Assembly: GCF_009711465.1 (NCBI RefSeq)
Contig: NZ_SMME01000844.1
Coordinates: 1 to 42,054 of the forward strand
Reading direction: 5' to 3'
Origin: Parendozoicomonas verongulae
Lineage (GTDB): Bacteria; Pseudomonadota; Gammaproteobacteria; Pseudomonadales; Endozoicomonadaceae
DNA length: 42,054 bases
Position numbers and translations under genes: made by a program. This document shows positions 33,411 to 42,054 of the stretch, piece by piece (positions within the stretch are counted from its first letter, which is position 1; every line of letters starts with the position of its first letter). The notes beneath the pieces are model-generated. The model had not been told where the DNA came from, did no database searches, and saw only the letters and a list, made by a program, of their open reading frames with translations.

Positions 33411-35090
33411 ATGACTGACAGCTTTGCCGAACTCTTTGAAGAGAGTCTGAAAGAAATTGAAATGAAACCAGGTTCCATCATTGATGGTATCGTGGTTGAT
33501 ATCGACGGTGACTGGGTTATCGTTCACGCTGGCCTGAAATCTGAAGGTGTTATCCCTGCAGATCAGTTCCGTGACGAAAGCGGCGAGATCACCATTCAGA
33601 TTGGCGACACTGTACAGGTTGCTCTGGATGCAGTAGAAGATGGCTTCGGTGAAACCAAGCTGTCCCGTGAAAAGGCCAAGCGCGCCGAGTCCTGGAAAGG
33701 TCTGGAAGCTGCCTTCGCATCCGAAGAAATCGTTAAGGGTGTTATCAGTGGTAAGGTTAAGGGTGGTTTCACCGTTGACGTTAACACTATCCGTGCGTTC
33801 CTGCCTGGTTCTCTGGTTGACGTTCGTCCAGTACGCGACACCGCGCACCTGGAAGGCAAAGAGCTGGACTTCAAGGTTATCAAGCTGGATCAGAAGCGTA
33901 ACAACGTTGTTGTTTCCCGTCGTGCCGTTCTGGAAGCTGAAAACTCCGCTGAGCGTGAGCAGCTGCTGGAATCCCTGCAGGAAGGTTTGGAAGTTAAGGG
34001 TATCGTTAAGAACCTGACCGACTACGGCGCGTTCGTAGATCTGGGCGGTGTTGACGGCCTGCTGCACATCACCGATATGGCCTGGAAGCGCATCAAGCAT
34101 CCTAGCGAAATCGTTAACGTTGGTGACGAAATCAACGTTAAGGTTCTGAAGTTTGACCGTGAGCGTAACCGTGTATCCCTGGGTCTGAAGCAACTGGGTG
34201 AAGATCCATGGGTTGCTATCAAGGCACGCTTCCCAGAAGGTTCCAAGGTCACTGGCCACGTAACCAACCTGACTGACTACGGCTGCTTCGTTGAGCTGGA
34301 AGAAGGTGTTGAAGGTCTGGTACACGTTTCCGAAATGGACTGGACCAACAAGAACATTCATCCATCCAAGGTTGTTAACCAGGGTGATGAAGTTGAAGTT
34401 ATGGTTCTGGATATCGACGAAGAGCGTCGTCGTATTTCTCTGGGTGTTAAGCAGTGCAAGCAAAACCCATGGGAAGAGTTTGCTACTCAGAGCAACAAGA
34501 ACGACGTTCTGAAGGGTACTATCAAGTCCATCACTGACTTCGGTATCTTCATCGGTCTGCCTGGCGGCATCGACGGTCTGGTTCACCTGTCCGACATCAG
34601 CTGGAATGAGCCTGGCGAAGAAGCTGTACGCAACTTCAAGAAGGGTGACGAAGTTGAAGCTGTTATTCTGTCCATTGATGCAGAGCGTGAGCGCATCTCC
34701 CTGGGCATCAAGCAGCTGCAAAACGATCCTTTCGCCAACTACGTTGACGCAAACCAGAAAGGTACCATCGTTAAGGGTGTTATCAAGGAAGTCACCGCTA
34801 AGGCTGCTACCGTGACTCTGGCCGACGAAGTTGAAGGTACTCTGAAAGCTTCTGAAGTCAGCCGTGACCGCGTTGAAGATGCAACCACTCTGCTGAAAGC
34901 TGGCGAAGAGCTGGAAGCTAAGATCGTAAGCGTTGATCGTAAGAACCGCGTTATCAGCCTGTCTATCAAAGCGAAGGACGAAGCTGACGAGAAAGTTGCT
35001 ATGAAAGAACTGCGCACTAAGCAGGACGTTGAAGTTGGTGGTCCTACCACCATCGGCGACCTGATCAAGGCGCAGATGGAAGGCAAGTAA
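33411..35090 (+). CDS. rpsA: 30S ribosomal protein S1
   Basis: The mRNA-binding protein of the small subunit, needed to start translation on most mRNAs. 559 aa from the ATG at 33411, which has AGGA 6 bases upstream; the frame runs further up, but [13 protein letters not shown] is the family N-terminus. Six S1 RNA-binding repeats follow, the first two degenerate (ribosome docking). Later ones show the typical GxVxxLTDYGxFVxL and GLVHxSDxxW patterns at about 192-260, 277-347, 364-434 and 451-520. It lies downstream of cmk with its own leader, and tandem hairpins follow. Codon use is strongly biased, as expected for high expression. Confidence 0.99.
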   Translation: MTDSFAELFEESLKEIEMKPGSIIDGIVVDIDGDWVIVHAGLKSEGVIPADQFRDESGEITIQIGDTVQVALDAVEDGFGETKLSREKAKRAESWKGLEAAFASEEIVKGVISGKVKGGFTVDVNTIRAFLPGSLVDVRPVRDTAHLEGKELDFKVIKLDQKRNNVVVSRRAVLEAENSAEREQLLESLQEGLEVKGIVKNLTDYGAFVDLGGVDGLLHITDMAWKRIKHPSEIVNVGDEINVKVLKFDRERNRVSLGLKQLGEDPWVAIKARFPEGSKVTGHVTNLTDYGCFVELEEGVEGLVHVSEMDWTNKNIHPSKVVNQGDEVEVMVLDIDEERRRISLGVKQCKQNPWEEFATQSNKNDVLKGTIKSITDFGIFIGLPGGIDGLVHLSDISWNEPGEEAVRNFKKGDEVEAVILSIDAERERISLGIKQLQNDPFANYVDANQKGTIVKGVIKEVTAKAATVTLADEVEGTLKASEVSRDRVEDATTLLKAGEELEAKIVSVDRKNRVISLSIKAKDEADEKVAMKELRTKQDVEVGGPTTIGDLIKAQMEGK

Positions 35091-35101
35091 TATTGCTTTC
35101 T

Positions 35102-35125
35102 CACCACCTGTGTAAGCGGGTGGTG
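35102..35125 (+). terminator. First hairpin after rpsA
   Basis: A perfect 7-bp stem CACCACC/GGTGGTG with a 10-base loop, 12 bases after the rpsA stop. It lacks a U-tract and may protect the 3' end ahead of the main terminator. Confidence 0.55.
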
Positions 35126-35130
35126 TTCTG

Positions 35131-35178
35131 AAAAACCGCAGACGCAAAGCCGTAAGGTAGAGCCTCTGCGGTTTTTTT
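35131..35178 (+). terminator. Intrinsic terminator of rpsA
   Basis: A 12-bp stem AAAAACCGCAGA/TCTGCGGTTTTT with a large loop, running into seven T residues. A strong Rho-independent terminator. Confidence 0.9.
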
Positions 35179-35249
35179 ATGGCTCGCGTTTGTCTGTGTT
35201 TTTCTCAATACTTTCAAAGGATTGCTTAGGACTCTTGTCCTTGCGGCGC

Positions 35250-35278
35250 TTGATTCCTGTGGCAGGATTAGCTAATTT
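35250..35278 (+). promoter_or_regulatory. Candidate sigma-70 promoter of ihfB
   Basis: TTGATT (35250-35255), 17-base spacer, TAATTT (35273-35278). Between the rpsA terminator and ihfB, so it would drive ihfB and perhaps lapAB. Confidence 0.5.
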
Positions 35279-35431
35279 GGAGCAGCTGTGTATGAATTCG
35301 TTTTACAGGCTGATTATCAAAACCCTTTAGTGGAAAGTTGTCGAGAATAATAAAGTCTGTATCAGTTATGCAGCATTGGGGAGATATTTAAAAAGGATGC
35401 TTTTTCTGTGCAGACAGAAGGGGGATAAGCG

Positions 35432-35743
35432 ATGACCCGGTCAGAATTGATTGAGCGAATGGCAGAAAGGCAAGGCCAGCTCGTTGTTAAAGATGTTGAG
35501 CTTGCTGTGAAAGTGATTATTGATGAATTGTCCGGGGCGCTAGCCTCTGGAAATCGTGTCGAGATCAGAGGTTTTGGCAGCTTTTCTCTGCACTTTCGAG
35601 CTCCACGGGTTGGACGCAACCCAAAAACTGGTGATGCCGTTGACCTTTCGGGCAAACATGTTCCCCACTTCAAGCCTGGTAAAGAGCTGAAGGAGAGGGT
35701 GAATGATTCATTGCTGGCAGAGATGCGACTGCGGAATCGTTGA
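35432..35743 (+). CDS. ihfB: Integration host factor subunit beta
   Basis: Half of the IHF heterodimer, which bends DNA sharply for transcription, recombination and replication. 103 aa; the N-terminal helices ([14 protein letters not shown]) are as in IHF-beta, GFGSF lies at 48-52, and the DNA-intercalating arm carries RNPKTG (62-67, Pro64). It is slightly longer than the Pseudomonas homologue, with extra C-terminal [17 protein letters not shown] site lies just upstream of the ATG. The order rpsA-ihfB-lapA is conserved in gammaproteobacteria. Confidence 0.97.
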   Translation: MTRSELIERMAERQGQLVVKDVELAVKVIIDELSGALASGNRVEIRGFGSFSLHFRAPRVGRNPKTGDAVDLSGKHVPHFKPGKELKERVNDSLLAEMRLRNR

Positions 35744-35799
35744 TTTACACTCGTGTCGGGCAGCTATAAAGGCTGGCCTCTCTAATTTGGCTGACTTTC

Positions 35800-36123
35800 A
35801 TGTTGATCAGGCTTCAAAAGTTTCTCCGTTTCTTGGGATATTTGCTGGCTTCCGGTTTTTTTCTCGTTGTTTTTGCTGGTCTGATGCTGGCTAATAACGA
35901 GAGTCTTGTTATCGGTTTCTGGAACTGGACAACTCCTCCCCTGTCAGTGTCTTTTATTCTGTTTCTTGCCTTTTTTCTTGGCTGTGCTTTGGGTGTAGTG
36001 CTGAGTATTTTCTATATATTTCGCTTGACTTTGAAAAATCAGAGTTTACAGCGCAAGCTGAAACGCCGAGATGCAGAGCTTCAAAAACTGAGAGTGAACT
36101 CGCTGCGGGGGCTATCATCCTGA
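35800..36123 (+). CDS. lapA: LapA family inner-membrane protein
   Basis: LapA (YciS) works with LapB in the inner membrane to control LPS synthesis through LpxC turnover. 107 aa with two membrane helices (about 8-30 and 48-70) separated by the short polar NNESLVIGFWNW loop, then a basic coiled tail (QRKLKRRDAELQKL), matching the DUF1049/LapA layout. It has no convincing ribosome site, so translation may be coupled to upstream reading. The lapB ATG follows its stop directly. Confidence 0.9.
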   Translation: MLIRLQKFLRFLGYLLASGFFLVVFAGLMLANNESLVIGFWNWTTPPLSVSFILFLAFFLGCALGVVLSIFYIFRLTLKNQSLQRKLKRRDAELQKLRVNSLRGLSS

Positions 36124-37299
36124 ATGCCTGATTTTGCTCTACTTCTCCTGATTATTATTGCGCTGGGTATTGGGTATCTCTCAGGACGCAGGGATAAACG
36201 TCGCCGTCGAATTGCTGAAAGCACAGATACCCTGAGCAGCGAGTATTTCGTTGGTCTGAACTACCTCCTTAATGAGCAGACGGATGAAGCCATTGAGAGT
36301 TTTATCCGGGCCCTGGAAGTGAATGGCGATACGGTTGAAACTTTTGTGGTTCTGGGGCGACTGTTTCGACAGCGGGGTGAATTGGATAAAGCCATTCAGG
36401 CACATCAGGATTTACTGGCTCGTCCGAGCCTGACTCGCGAACAGATGCTCGACGTTCAACTGGAGCTGGCCAAAGATTATATGATGGCGGGCTTGTTTGA
36501 TCGTGCCGAAGCTCTGCTTAAGGATATTGTACGACAGAGTTGGCGTGGCTGGCGGGAAAGCTTCAATACTCTGTTGTCTATCTATGAAAAAGAGAAAGAG
36601 TGGAAGCGGGCGATTGAACTTGTCGGACAGTTACGGGGACAGGTAGCCGATAGTTATGCCTTGCGGCTTTCGCATTATTATTGTGAGCGTGCTGAGATGG
36701 CTATGGGGCAGTCCGATGTGCTGGTCGCGCGAAAATATCTGAGGCAGGCCAGTAGCTGCTATCGTTCCAATGCCCGTGTTTCTCTACTCTCCGGGCGTCT
36801 GGAAATGGCGGCTGGTAATTATCGTGATGCTGTACGTGCTTTTGAAAAAATTGCTGAGCAGGATAAAAACTATATTTCCGAAAGTATCCCTCTGCTGGAA
36901 GAAGCCTATTCCCATCTTCGCTCTCTTCGCGGTTTAAGCGCTTACCTTGGCCGTTGCTTGAAGGAGATGCCGTCCTCTGCCGTGGTGATGGCTTCTGCCC
37001 GAATGGTGGCCATGCAGCAGGGAGATAAAGAAGCAGGCCGATTTGTGGCGGAACAGATTGTTAGGCGCCCCTCCCTAAAAGGTTTGAATGCGCTGATTGA
37101 CCTTCATTTACAAATGTCGGAAGGGCGGGCGAAACAGAACCTGTCGATGCTGCGAGGTCTCACAGGGCGACTGGAACGTTCCAAGCCCGTGTATCGCTGT
37201 GGCCAATGTGGTTTTGAAGGGAAAGAACTGCATTGGAGTTGCCCGAAGTGCCATGAGTGGAGCACGATCAAACCTATTATGGGGCTTGAGGGAGAGTAG
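36124..37299 (+). CDS. lapB: LapB, TPR and rubredoxin-like regulator of LPS synthesis
   Basis: LapB (YciM) adapts LpxC for FtsH degradation and so balances LPS and phospholipid synthesis. The 391-aa protein has an N-terminal membrane helix (about 3-20), TPR-like helical repeats through the middle (starting near YFVGLNYLLNEQTDEAI), and a C-terminal rubredoxin-type zinc/iron knuckle with CGQC (C359, C362) and CPKC (C373, C376). Length and architecture match E. coli LapB. It begins at the base after the lapA stop, so the two are co-translated. Confidence 0.96.
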   Translation: MPDFALLLLIIIALGIGYLSGRRDKRRRRIAESTDTLSSEYFVGLNYLLNEQTDEAIESFIRALEVNGDTVETFVVLGRLFRQRGELDKAIQAHQDLLARPSLTREQMLDVQLELAKDYMMAGLFDRAEALLKDIVRQSWRGWRESFNTLLSIYEKEKEWKRAIELVGQLRGQVADSYALRLSHYYCERAEMAMGQSDVLVARKYLRQASSCYRSNARVSLLSGRLEMAAGNYRDAVRAFEKIAEQDKNYISESIPLLEEAYSHLRSLRGLSAYLGRCLKEMPSSAVVMASARMVAMQQGDKEAGRFVAEQIVRRPSLKGLNALIDLHLQMSEGRAKQNLSMLRGLTGRLERSKPVYRCGQCGFEGKELHWSCPKCHEWSTIKPIMGLEGE

Positions 37300-37321
37300 T
37301 CCTTTCGTAAGTCAGACGAAG

Positions 37322-37349
37322 TTGTATTTCTGATTGTAATCATTAGAAT
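37322..37349 (+). promoter_or_regulatory. Candidate promoter of pyrF
   Basis: TTGTAT, 16-base spacer, TAGAAT (37344-37349), 44 bases before the pyrF ATG. Would also serve rfaH. Confidence 0.4.
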
Positions 37350-37393
37350 CGTCGCGCCCCTACAGATCTCTTTACATTAAAAAGGAAAATGTC

Positions 37394-38086
37394 ATGACCT
37401 GTACAAGCCCACTTGTTATTGCTCTTGATTATCCCTTTGCAGATCAAGCTCTGGCTATGGCTGACAGGCTCGCCCCTGAATTGTGTCGGGTAAAAGTTGG
37501 AAAGGAATTATTTACCTCTGCTGGGCCTGCTGTTGTCGAAGCCCTGCAAAAGAAGGGTTTTGATGTTTTTCTTGATCTCAAGTTTCACGATATTCCCAAT
37601 ACCACCAGTAAGGCTGTAAAAGCTGCAGCGGATTTAGGTGTATGGATGGTGAATGTTCATGCATCTGGTGGTCGTCGTATGATGGAAGCTTGCCGGGAAG
37701 TGCTGGATCAAGCCAGTCATCAGCCGCTGTTGATTGCAGTGACTGTGCTCACAAGTATGGCTCCTGAAGATATGGCTGAGTTAGGGCTCTCTTCTCCAGA
37801 GCTACAGGCTTTGAGCCTCGCAAACCTGGCTCACAAGAGTGGTATGGATGGCGTTGTCTGTTCTGCTCAGGAGGCAAACCTGCTTAAGCGTGAAATTGGG
37901 CAGGAGTTTGTATTGGTAACACCAGGTATCCGCCCGGCAGGGGACGATAAAGGTGACCAGCGACGTATTGTAACGCCAGCGCAAGCCATGCAGAATGGTA
38001 GTGATTATCTGGTAGTGGGGCGTCCTGTCACCCAATCCGATAATCCGAGTTTGAAACTACAAGATATAATAACAGCTTTATGTTAG
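37394..38086 (+). CDS. pyrF: Orotidine 5'-phosphate decarboxylase
   Basis: Last step of UMP synthesis. 230 aa with the catalytic block [12 protein letters not shown] (59-70; Lys63 and the neighbouring Asp residues), substrate-binding ALDYP near the start, VTVLTSM, and the phosphate-binding [17 protein letters not shown] and [10 protein letters not shown] purine-rich AAAAAGGAAA site precedes the ATG. It is 18 bases upstream of rfaH. Confidence 0.97.
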   Translation: MTCTSPLVIALDYPFADQALAMADRLAPELCRVKVGKELFTSAGPAVVEALQKKGFDVFLDLKFHDIPNTTSKAVKAAADLGVWMVNVHASGGRRMMEACREVLDQASHQPLLIAVTVLTSMAPEDMAELGLSSPELQALSLANLAHKSGMDGVVCSAQEANLLKREIGQEFVLVTPGIRPAGDDKGDQRRIVTPAQAMQNGSDYLVVGRPVTQSDNPSLKLQDIITALC

Positions 38087-38104
38087 TGCTGTTGGTGGAG
38101 ACTT

Positions 38105-38596
38105 ATGGAAGAGTGGTTTGTGGTGAAAACCAAGCCTCGACAAGAACAGCGAGCTGTTGAAAATCTTGAGAATCAAGGCTTTGCAGCCTATTGTCCGGTG
38201 ATGCTGCATAAACGCAAGCAGCCAGGAAGACGTGAAAGCTGTAAGCTTGGGGCTCTGTTTCCCGGCTATATATTCCTTCTTGATGAAAGTCATGTAGGTG
38301 GTGTGCGCTGGGATAAGGTGCGTTCGACCCGTGGGGTAACCGGGTTTATCCGGTTTGGCACTATGTATGCGCGGGTATCTGATGAGCTGGTTGAAGGCTT
38401 TCGGGACAATGAAAAAGTGGGCAGTGTGGAAGAGCTCTTTAAGGCTGGTCAGCCTGTTGTGTTTACCGAAGGGGCCTATAAAAACTTGCCGGCCGTTTAT
38501 TTGTCCAGTCGTGGGGAAGACCGCTGTATGGTCTTGCTGAGTATTTTGAATAGCCAGCGCGAGGTGGAAGCCAGGCTGTTGGATATCACGGCATAA
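38105..38596 (+). CDS. rfaH: Transcription antiterminator RfaH
   Basis: NusG paralogue that joins RNA polymerase at ops sites and boosts expression of long LPS, capsule and similar operons. 163 aa: an NGN domain (1 to about 100) with WFVVKTKPRQEQRA, LFPGYIFLLDE and the RfaH-type block TRGVTGFIRFG, followed by a short C-terminal KOW/RfaH domain with VFTEGAYKNLPAVY and MVLLSILNSQREV. These match E. coli RfaH better than NusG (RGVSHFVRFG and ITEGAF regions). It sits after pyrF and next to the lapAB genes that control LPS. No LPS or O-antigen cluster is in this window. Confidence 0.93.
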   Translation: MEEWFVVKTKPRQEQRAVENLENQGFAAYCPVMLHKRKQPGRRESCKLGALFPGYIFLLDESHVGGVRWDKVRSTRGVTGFIRFGTMYARVSDELVEGFRDNEKVGSVEELFKAGQPVVFTEGAYKNLPAVYLSSRGEDRCMVLLSILNSQREVEARLLDITA

Positions 38597-38611
38597 GTGG
38601 TCTGATTTTCA

Positions 38612-38645
38612 GGTTGGGTTAGCCAGCAAGTGGTATAACCCAACC
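38612..38645. terminator. Hairpin between convergent rfaH and uvrB
   Basis: A perfect 10-bp stem GGTTGGGTTA/TAACCCAACC with a 14-base loop in the 56-base gap. Likely a shared terminator, though U-tracts are weak on both strands. Confidence 0.55.
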
Positions 38646-38652
38646 GTCCAGC

Positions 38653-40677
38653 CTATAAGCTTTTGAGCTCCTCCCTTAGCTTTGTGATCTCATCCCGTGC
38701 CTGAGCGGCTTCTTCAAATTCCAGATTCCGTGCATGGGTATGCATCTTCTCTTCCAGTGATTTGATGAGTTTGGCAATGTCCTGAGGTGTGTGGTGTGCG
38801 TTTTTCTGGGTGCTGTATGCCGCTTTCTTCTCAGCAACCTTCTGCCGCTGTCGTCCACGACCGCCGGGCACAGCCCCTTCCATAATATCTATAACGTTTT
38901 TGCGTACGCTTTTTGGAGTGATGTTGTGCGTCTCGTTGAACTCTTGCTGCTTCTTGCGGCGCCGTTCTGTTTCATCGATGGCACGCTGCATGGAGCCGGT
39001 GATATTGTCGCCATAGAGAATGGCTTTGCCATTCAGATTGCGAGCCGCACGACCAATGGTCTGGATCAGTGAGCGATCACTGCGCAGGAAGCCTTCCTTG
39101 TCGGCATCAAGGATGGCGACCAGTGAAACCTCCGGCATATCCAGACCTTCCCGCAGTAAGTTAATGCCTACCAGTACATCGAAAGCCCCCAGGCGAAGAT
39201 CACGAATAATCTCCACACGCTCTACTGTGTCGATATCGGAGTGAAGGTAACGAACCCTGACACCATTCTCACCCAAGTATTCGGTCAGGTCTTCTGACAT
39301 ACGTTTGGTCAGAGTGGTCACAAGAACACGGTCGCCACGGCGGGTGCGATCCTGAATCTCGCCGAGCAGGTCATCGACCTGAGTAGTCGCTGGGCGTACC
39401 TCGATTTCAGGATCAACCAGCCCGGTTGGGCGAACCACCTGTTCGACGACATGGTCCTGGTTCTCTTTCTCGTAGTTACCGGGTGTCGCTGAAATAAAAA
39501 TGGTTTGTGGTCGTTTACTTTCCCACTCTTCAAACATCATGGGGCGGTTATCCAGTGCTGATGGCAGGCGGAAACCGAAGTTCACCAGTGTCTCTTTTCG
39601 GGAGCGGTCGCCTTTGTACATAGCACCGATTTGGGGAACGGTGACGTGTGATTCATCAATAAGAAGCAGAGCGTCGTCTGGCAGGTAATCAAACAAGGTG
39701 GGAGGTGGTTCACCCGGTTTGCCGCCCGACAGGTAACGGGAGTAGTTTTCGATGCCTGTGCAGTAACCCAGCTCCAGCATCATTTCAACATCAAAGCGTG
39801 TGCGCTGTTCAAGACGCTGAGCCTCTACCAGTTTATTATTGTCTCGCAGAAACTTCAGTCGCTCTTCCAGCTCCACCTTGATCGCTTCAACGGCATCAAG
39901 AATGGTTTGCCGTGGTGTCACGTAATGAGATTTAGGGTAAACAGTTACGCGAGGCACTTTGCGCAGCACTTCACCGGTGAGTGGATCGAACCAGCTGATG
40001 TTTTCCAGCTCGTCATCGAAGAGCTCCAGGCGAATGGCTTCTTTCTCGGATTCAGCGGGGAATACATCAATAACATCGCCACGTACGCGGTAGGTGGCGC
40101 GTTTTAATTCCATGTCGTTGCGCGTGTATTGAAGCTCCGCCAGTTTGCGCAGTACGGCTCGCTGGTCAATGCGGTCGCCGCGATCCAGGTGCATCATCAT
40201 TTCCAGATAAGACTTCGGATCTCCCAGACCATAAATAGCAGAGACTGTGGCGATGATGATGGCGTCTTTCCGCTCTAGCAGGGCCTTGGTTGCCGAGAGG
40301 CGCATCTGTTCAATGTGCTCATTGATGGATGCATCTTTCTCAATAAATGTATCGGAAGCGGGCACGTAAGCTTCCGGCTGGTAGTAGTCGTAGTAAGAAA
40401 CAAAATACTCAACCGCGTTGTTCGGGAAGAACTCTTTGAATTCCCCATAAAGCTGGGCGGCCAACGTTTTGTTGGGCGCCATAATCATGGTAGGGCGCTG
40501 CAGCTCGGCAATGACATGAGCTGAGGTAAAGGTTTTACCGGAGCCGGTCACCCCCAGCAGGGTCTGGCAGGCCAGTCCGCTTTTGGCGCCCATAACCAGC
40601 TGTTTGATGGCTGTGGGCTGATCGCCTGCGGGTTGAAAGGGGGAAATCACCTTCAGAGGTGGTGAGTTCTGAATCAT
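38653..40677 (-). CDS. uvrB: UvrABC excinuclease subunit B
   Basis: DNA-damage verification helicase of nucleotide excision repair; receives lesions from UvrA and recruits UvrC. 674 aa from the ATG at 40677, which has an AGGA site; an in-frame start 16 codons earlier is not supported. Walker A is GVTGSGKTF (42-50), the beta-hairpin region [15 protein letters not shown] follows, helicase motifs run to QTIGRAARN, and the C-terminal UVR coiled-coil ([19 protein letters not shown]) binds UvrC. Length matches E. coli (673 aa). It diverges from the aminotransferase gene. Confidence 0.99.
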   Translation of the reverse strand: MIQNSPPLKVISPFQPAGDQPTAIKQLVMGAKSGLACQTLLGVTGSGKTFTSAHVIAELQRPTMIMAPNKTLAAQLYGEFKEFFPNNAVEYFVSYYDYYQPEAYVPASDTFIEKDASINEHIEQMRLSATKALLERKDAIIIATVSAIYGLGDPKSYLEMMMHLDRGDRIDQRAVLRKLAELQYTRNDMELKRATYRVRGDVIDVFPAESEKEAIRLELFDDELENISWFDPLTGEVLRKVPRVTVYPKSHYVTPRQTILDAVEAIKVELEERLKFLRDNNKLVEAQRLEQRTRFDVEMMLELGYCTGIENYSRYLSGGKPGEPPPTLFDYLPDDALLLIDESHVTVPQIGAMYKGDRSRKETLVNFGFRLPSALDNRPMMFEEWESKRPQTIFISATPGNYEKENQDHVVEQVVRPTGLVDPEIEVRPATTQVDDLLGEIQDRTRRGDRVLVTTLTKRMSEDLTEYLGENGVRVRYLHSDIDTVERVEIIRDLRLGAFDVLVGINLLREGLDMPEVSLVAILDADKEGFLRSDRSLIQTIGRAARNLNGKAILYGDNITGSMQRAIDETERRRKKQQEFNETHNITPKSVRKNVIDIMEGAVPGGRGRQRQKVAEKKAAYSTQKNAHHTPQDIAKLIKSLEEKMHTHARNLEFEEAAQARDEITKLREELKSL

Positions 40678-40757
40678 CGGGTTCCTGCTGTCATCGTGGT
40701 GGGTTATGATGACAGCAGTTTGCATGGGGTGGCGTGGGAAATAAAGAGGAGAGAGAT

Positions 40758-41939
40758 GTGGATCAGCGACTTTCCCGTAGAGTACAGGCCGTAAAGCCTT
40801 CTCCTACATTAGCCGTGACGAATCGAGCCGCAGAGCTGCGAGCGTCCGGAAAAGATATTATCGGGCTGGGGGCTGGGGAGCCTGATTTTGATACTCCCGA
40901 ACATATTAAAAAAGCCGGCATAAAAGCCATTGACAATGGTCAGACAAAATACACAGCGGTTGATGGAACACCTTCCCTGAAAAAAGCCATTATTGATAAG
41001 TTCCAACGGGACAATGGTCTGACTTACACGGCTTCCCAGATTCTTGTGTCCGCCGGAGGAAAGCACAGCTTCTTTAATCTCTCTCTTGCCCTTCTGGATG
41101 AAGGGGATGAAGTGATAATCCCTGCACCTTATTGGGTGTCTTACCCGGATATGGTGCGCATTGCGGAAGGTGTGCCGGTGATAGTGGAGGCAGGCGCAGA
41201 TCAGAATTTTAAAATGACTGCCGGCCAGCTGCGTGCAGCGATAACCGATAAAACCCGCCTTGTGGTCATTAACAGTCCTTCCAATCCAACCGGTACAGCC
41301 TATTCCCGCGACGAGCTGAAGGCTCTGGGTGAGGTATTGTTGGAGCATCCTGATGTGCTGGTTGCCACGGATGATATGTACGAACACACTCTTTGGGATG
41401 AGGGGAGTTTCGTGAATATCCTGAATGTGTGCCCTGAACTCTATGAACACACCATTGTGATGAATGGTGTCTCCAAGGCGTACTCCATGACCGGCTGGCG
41501 AATTGGTTATATCGGCGGGCCTGAATGGCTGGTGAAAAATATGAAGAAGATTCAGTCCCAGAGTACATCCAACCCCTGTTCTATTGCACAGGCGGCTGCG
41601 GAAGAAGCACTGGCAGGTCCTCAGGAATGTGTACGTGAGATGGTTGTGGAATTTAAAAAACGCCATGATTATGTGCTCAATCGCCTGAATACGCTGCCGG
41701 GAGTGAAGGCTTTACCTGCAGATGGCACCTTCTATAGCTTCCCTGATTTCAGTGAAGCGATTGCGGACGCAGGGTATAAGACGGATGTTGACTATGCAGA
41801 GGCTGTTCTGGAGGCGGGGGTGGCCCTGGTGCCGGGTTCGGCTTTTGGTGCGCCAGGACATATGCGTCTCTCTTTTGCCACGAGCATGGAGAATCTGAAC
41901 AAGGCTCTGGATCGTCTGGAGGCTTTTCTTGCGAAATAG
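40758..41939 (+). CDS. Aspartate aminotransferase, class Ib
   Basis: PLP aminotransferase interconverting aspartate/2-oxoglutarate and oxaloacetate/glutamate; some members also accept prephenate or aromatic substrates. 393 aa from GTG at 40758, which has GAGGAG 6 bases upstream; GTG 40734 is in frame but less likely. Family blocks are [38 protein letters not shown], and the PLP lysine K240 in [15 protein letters not shown]. The same gene lies beside uvrB in Pseudomonas, supporting synteny. It is divergent from uvrB, with about 80 bases between starts. Confidence 0.93.
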   Translation: MDQRLSRRVQAVKPSPTLAVTNRAAELRASGKDIIGLGAGEPDFDTPEHIKKAGIKAIDNGQTKYTAVDGTPSLKKAIIDKFQRDNGLTYTASQILVSAGGKHSFFNLSLALLDEGDEVIIPAPYWVSYPDMVRIAEGVPVIVEAGADQNFKMTAGQLRAAITDKTRLVVINSPSNPTGTAYSRDELKALGEVLLEHPDVLVATDDMYEHTLWDEGSFVNILNVCPELYEHTIVMNGVSKAYSMTGWRIGYIGGPEWLVKNMKKIQSQSTSNPCSIAQAAAEEALAGPQECVREMVVEFKKRHDYVLNRLNTLPGVKALPADGTFYSFPDFSEAIADAGYKTDVDYAEAVLEAGVALVPGSAFGAPGHMRLSFATSMENLNKALDRLEAFLAK

Positions 41940-41972
41940 CCTTAAAAAACAGGGTTCTTTTCAATCTGGTGG

Positions 41973-42001
41973 TTGACCGGGGAGTGCGTGGTCAGTAGAC
42001 T
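41973..42001 (+). promoter_or_regulatory. Promoter of the tRNA
   Basis: TTGACC (41973-41978), exactly 17 bases, then TAGACT (41996-42001). The downstream discriminator is GC-rich (GCATCACGC), as in growth-rate- and ppGpp-controlled stable RNA promoters. Transcription would start near 42008, about 17 bases before the mature tRNA. Confidence 0.75.
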
Positions 42002-42024
42002 GCATCACGCACATGCAAGACAGA

Positions 42025-42054
42025 TCCCCGATAGCTCAGTTGGTAGAGCAAATG
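42025..42054 (+). tRNA. tRNA, 5' part only, probably tRNA-Asn
   Basis: Thirty bases starting TCCCCGATAGCTCAG match a tRNA 5' half: a 7-base acceptor strand, TA, D-stem GCTC/GAGC with the AGTTGGTA loop, then the start of the anticodon stem (AATG). The window ends before the anticodon. The acceptor and D-arm resemble the tRNA-Asn (GUU) I know from Pseudomonas, so Asn is likely but not proven. Confidence 0.85.

Noticed and set aside
33396..35147. 583-codon minus-strand ORF over rpsA
   Set aside because: Antisense shadow caused by the strong codon bias of rpsA.
1..42054. CRISPR arrays, transposases, integrases, prophage genes
   Set aside because: No regularly spaced repeats and no such proteins were seen on either strand.

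Overview
The window looks like a chromosomal segment of a marine, probably host-associated gammaproteobacterium. The core gene order (yciK, mupP, ubiG, mtaD-like, gyrA, serC, pheA, hisC, tyrA-aroA, cmk, rpsA, ihfB, lapA, lapB, with uvrB beside an aspartate aminotransferase) is the order I know from Pseudomonas and Oceanospirillales. Moderate GC and several long lineage-specific secreted, membrane or Ser/Pro-rich proteins would fit a genus such as Endozoicomonas. That genus call is inference.

Layout. 1-417: 3' end of an unknown gene cut by the window edge. 436-2438 (minus): rlmF and a membrane-anchored SdiA-regulated/YjiK-like beta-propeller protein. 2601-6237 (minus): a tight operon of an MTA/SAH deaminase-like amidohydrolase, ubiG, mupP and a yciK-type SDR. 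6250-6608: divergent region with a structured gyrA leader. 6609-9260: gyrA (wild-type Ser83/Asp87), followed by a strong terminator. 9434-26333: a block of about 17 kb that separates gyrA from serC, which are adjacent in Pseudomonas. It holds four unrecognised proteins (213, 621, 550 and 236 aa), a Bcp peroxiredoxin, an M20 PepT-like peptidase, and a peptide ABC system with one set of permeases and ATPases (dppBCDF type) and three paralogous substrate-binding lipoproteins. 26804-33142 (plus): serC-pheA-hisC-tyrA/aroA fusion-cmk, a serine/aromatic biosynthesis operon. 33411-35090: rpsA, with a structured leader and tandem terminator hairpins. 35432-37299: ihfB, lapA, lapB (control of LPS synthesis). 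37394-38596: pyrF and rfaH. 38653-40677 (minus): uvrB. 40758-41939: class Ib aspartate aminotransferase. A stable-RNA type promoter then drives a tRNA, probably Asn, that is cut by the right edge.

How the genes work together. The serC-aroA operon feeds serine and aromatic amino acid synthesis and ends with CMP kinase and ribosomal protein S1. LapA/LapB and RfaH both bear on surface polysaccharide production. The three binding lipoproteins share 17 identical bases over the Shine-Dalgarno region and an upstream 14-base box, so they are probably co-regulated and feed one permease with different peptides.

Most noteworthy: the expanded binding-protein family with its conserved leader, the four unknown proteins (one with eukaryote-like short motifs), the structured gyrA and rpsA leaders, and a degenerate repeat shared by two intergenic regions of the block. 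I found no CRISPR array, transposase, integrase or phage gene, and no clear wholly new multi-gene system. All assignments come from reading motifs by eye; no database search was run.
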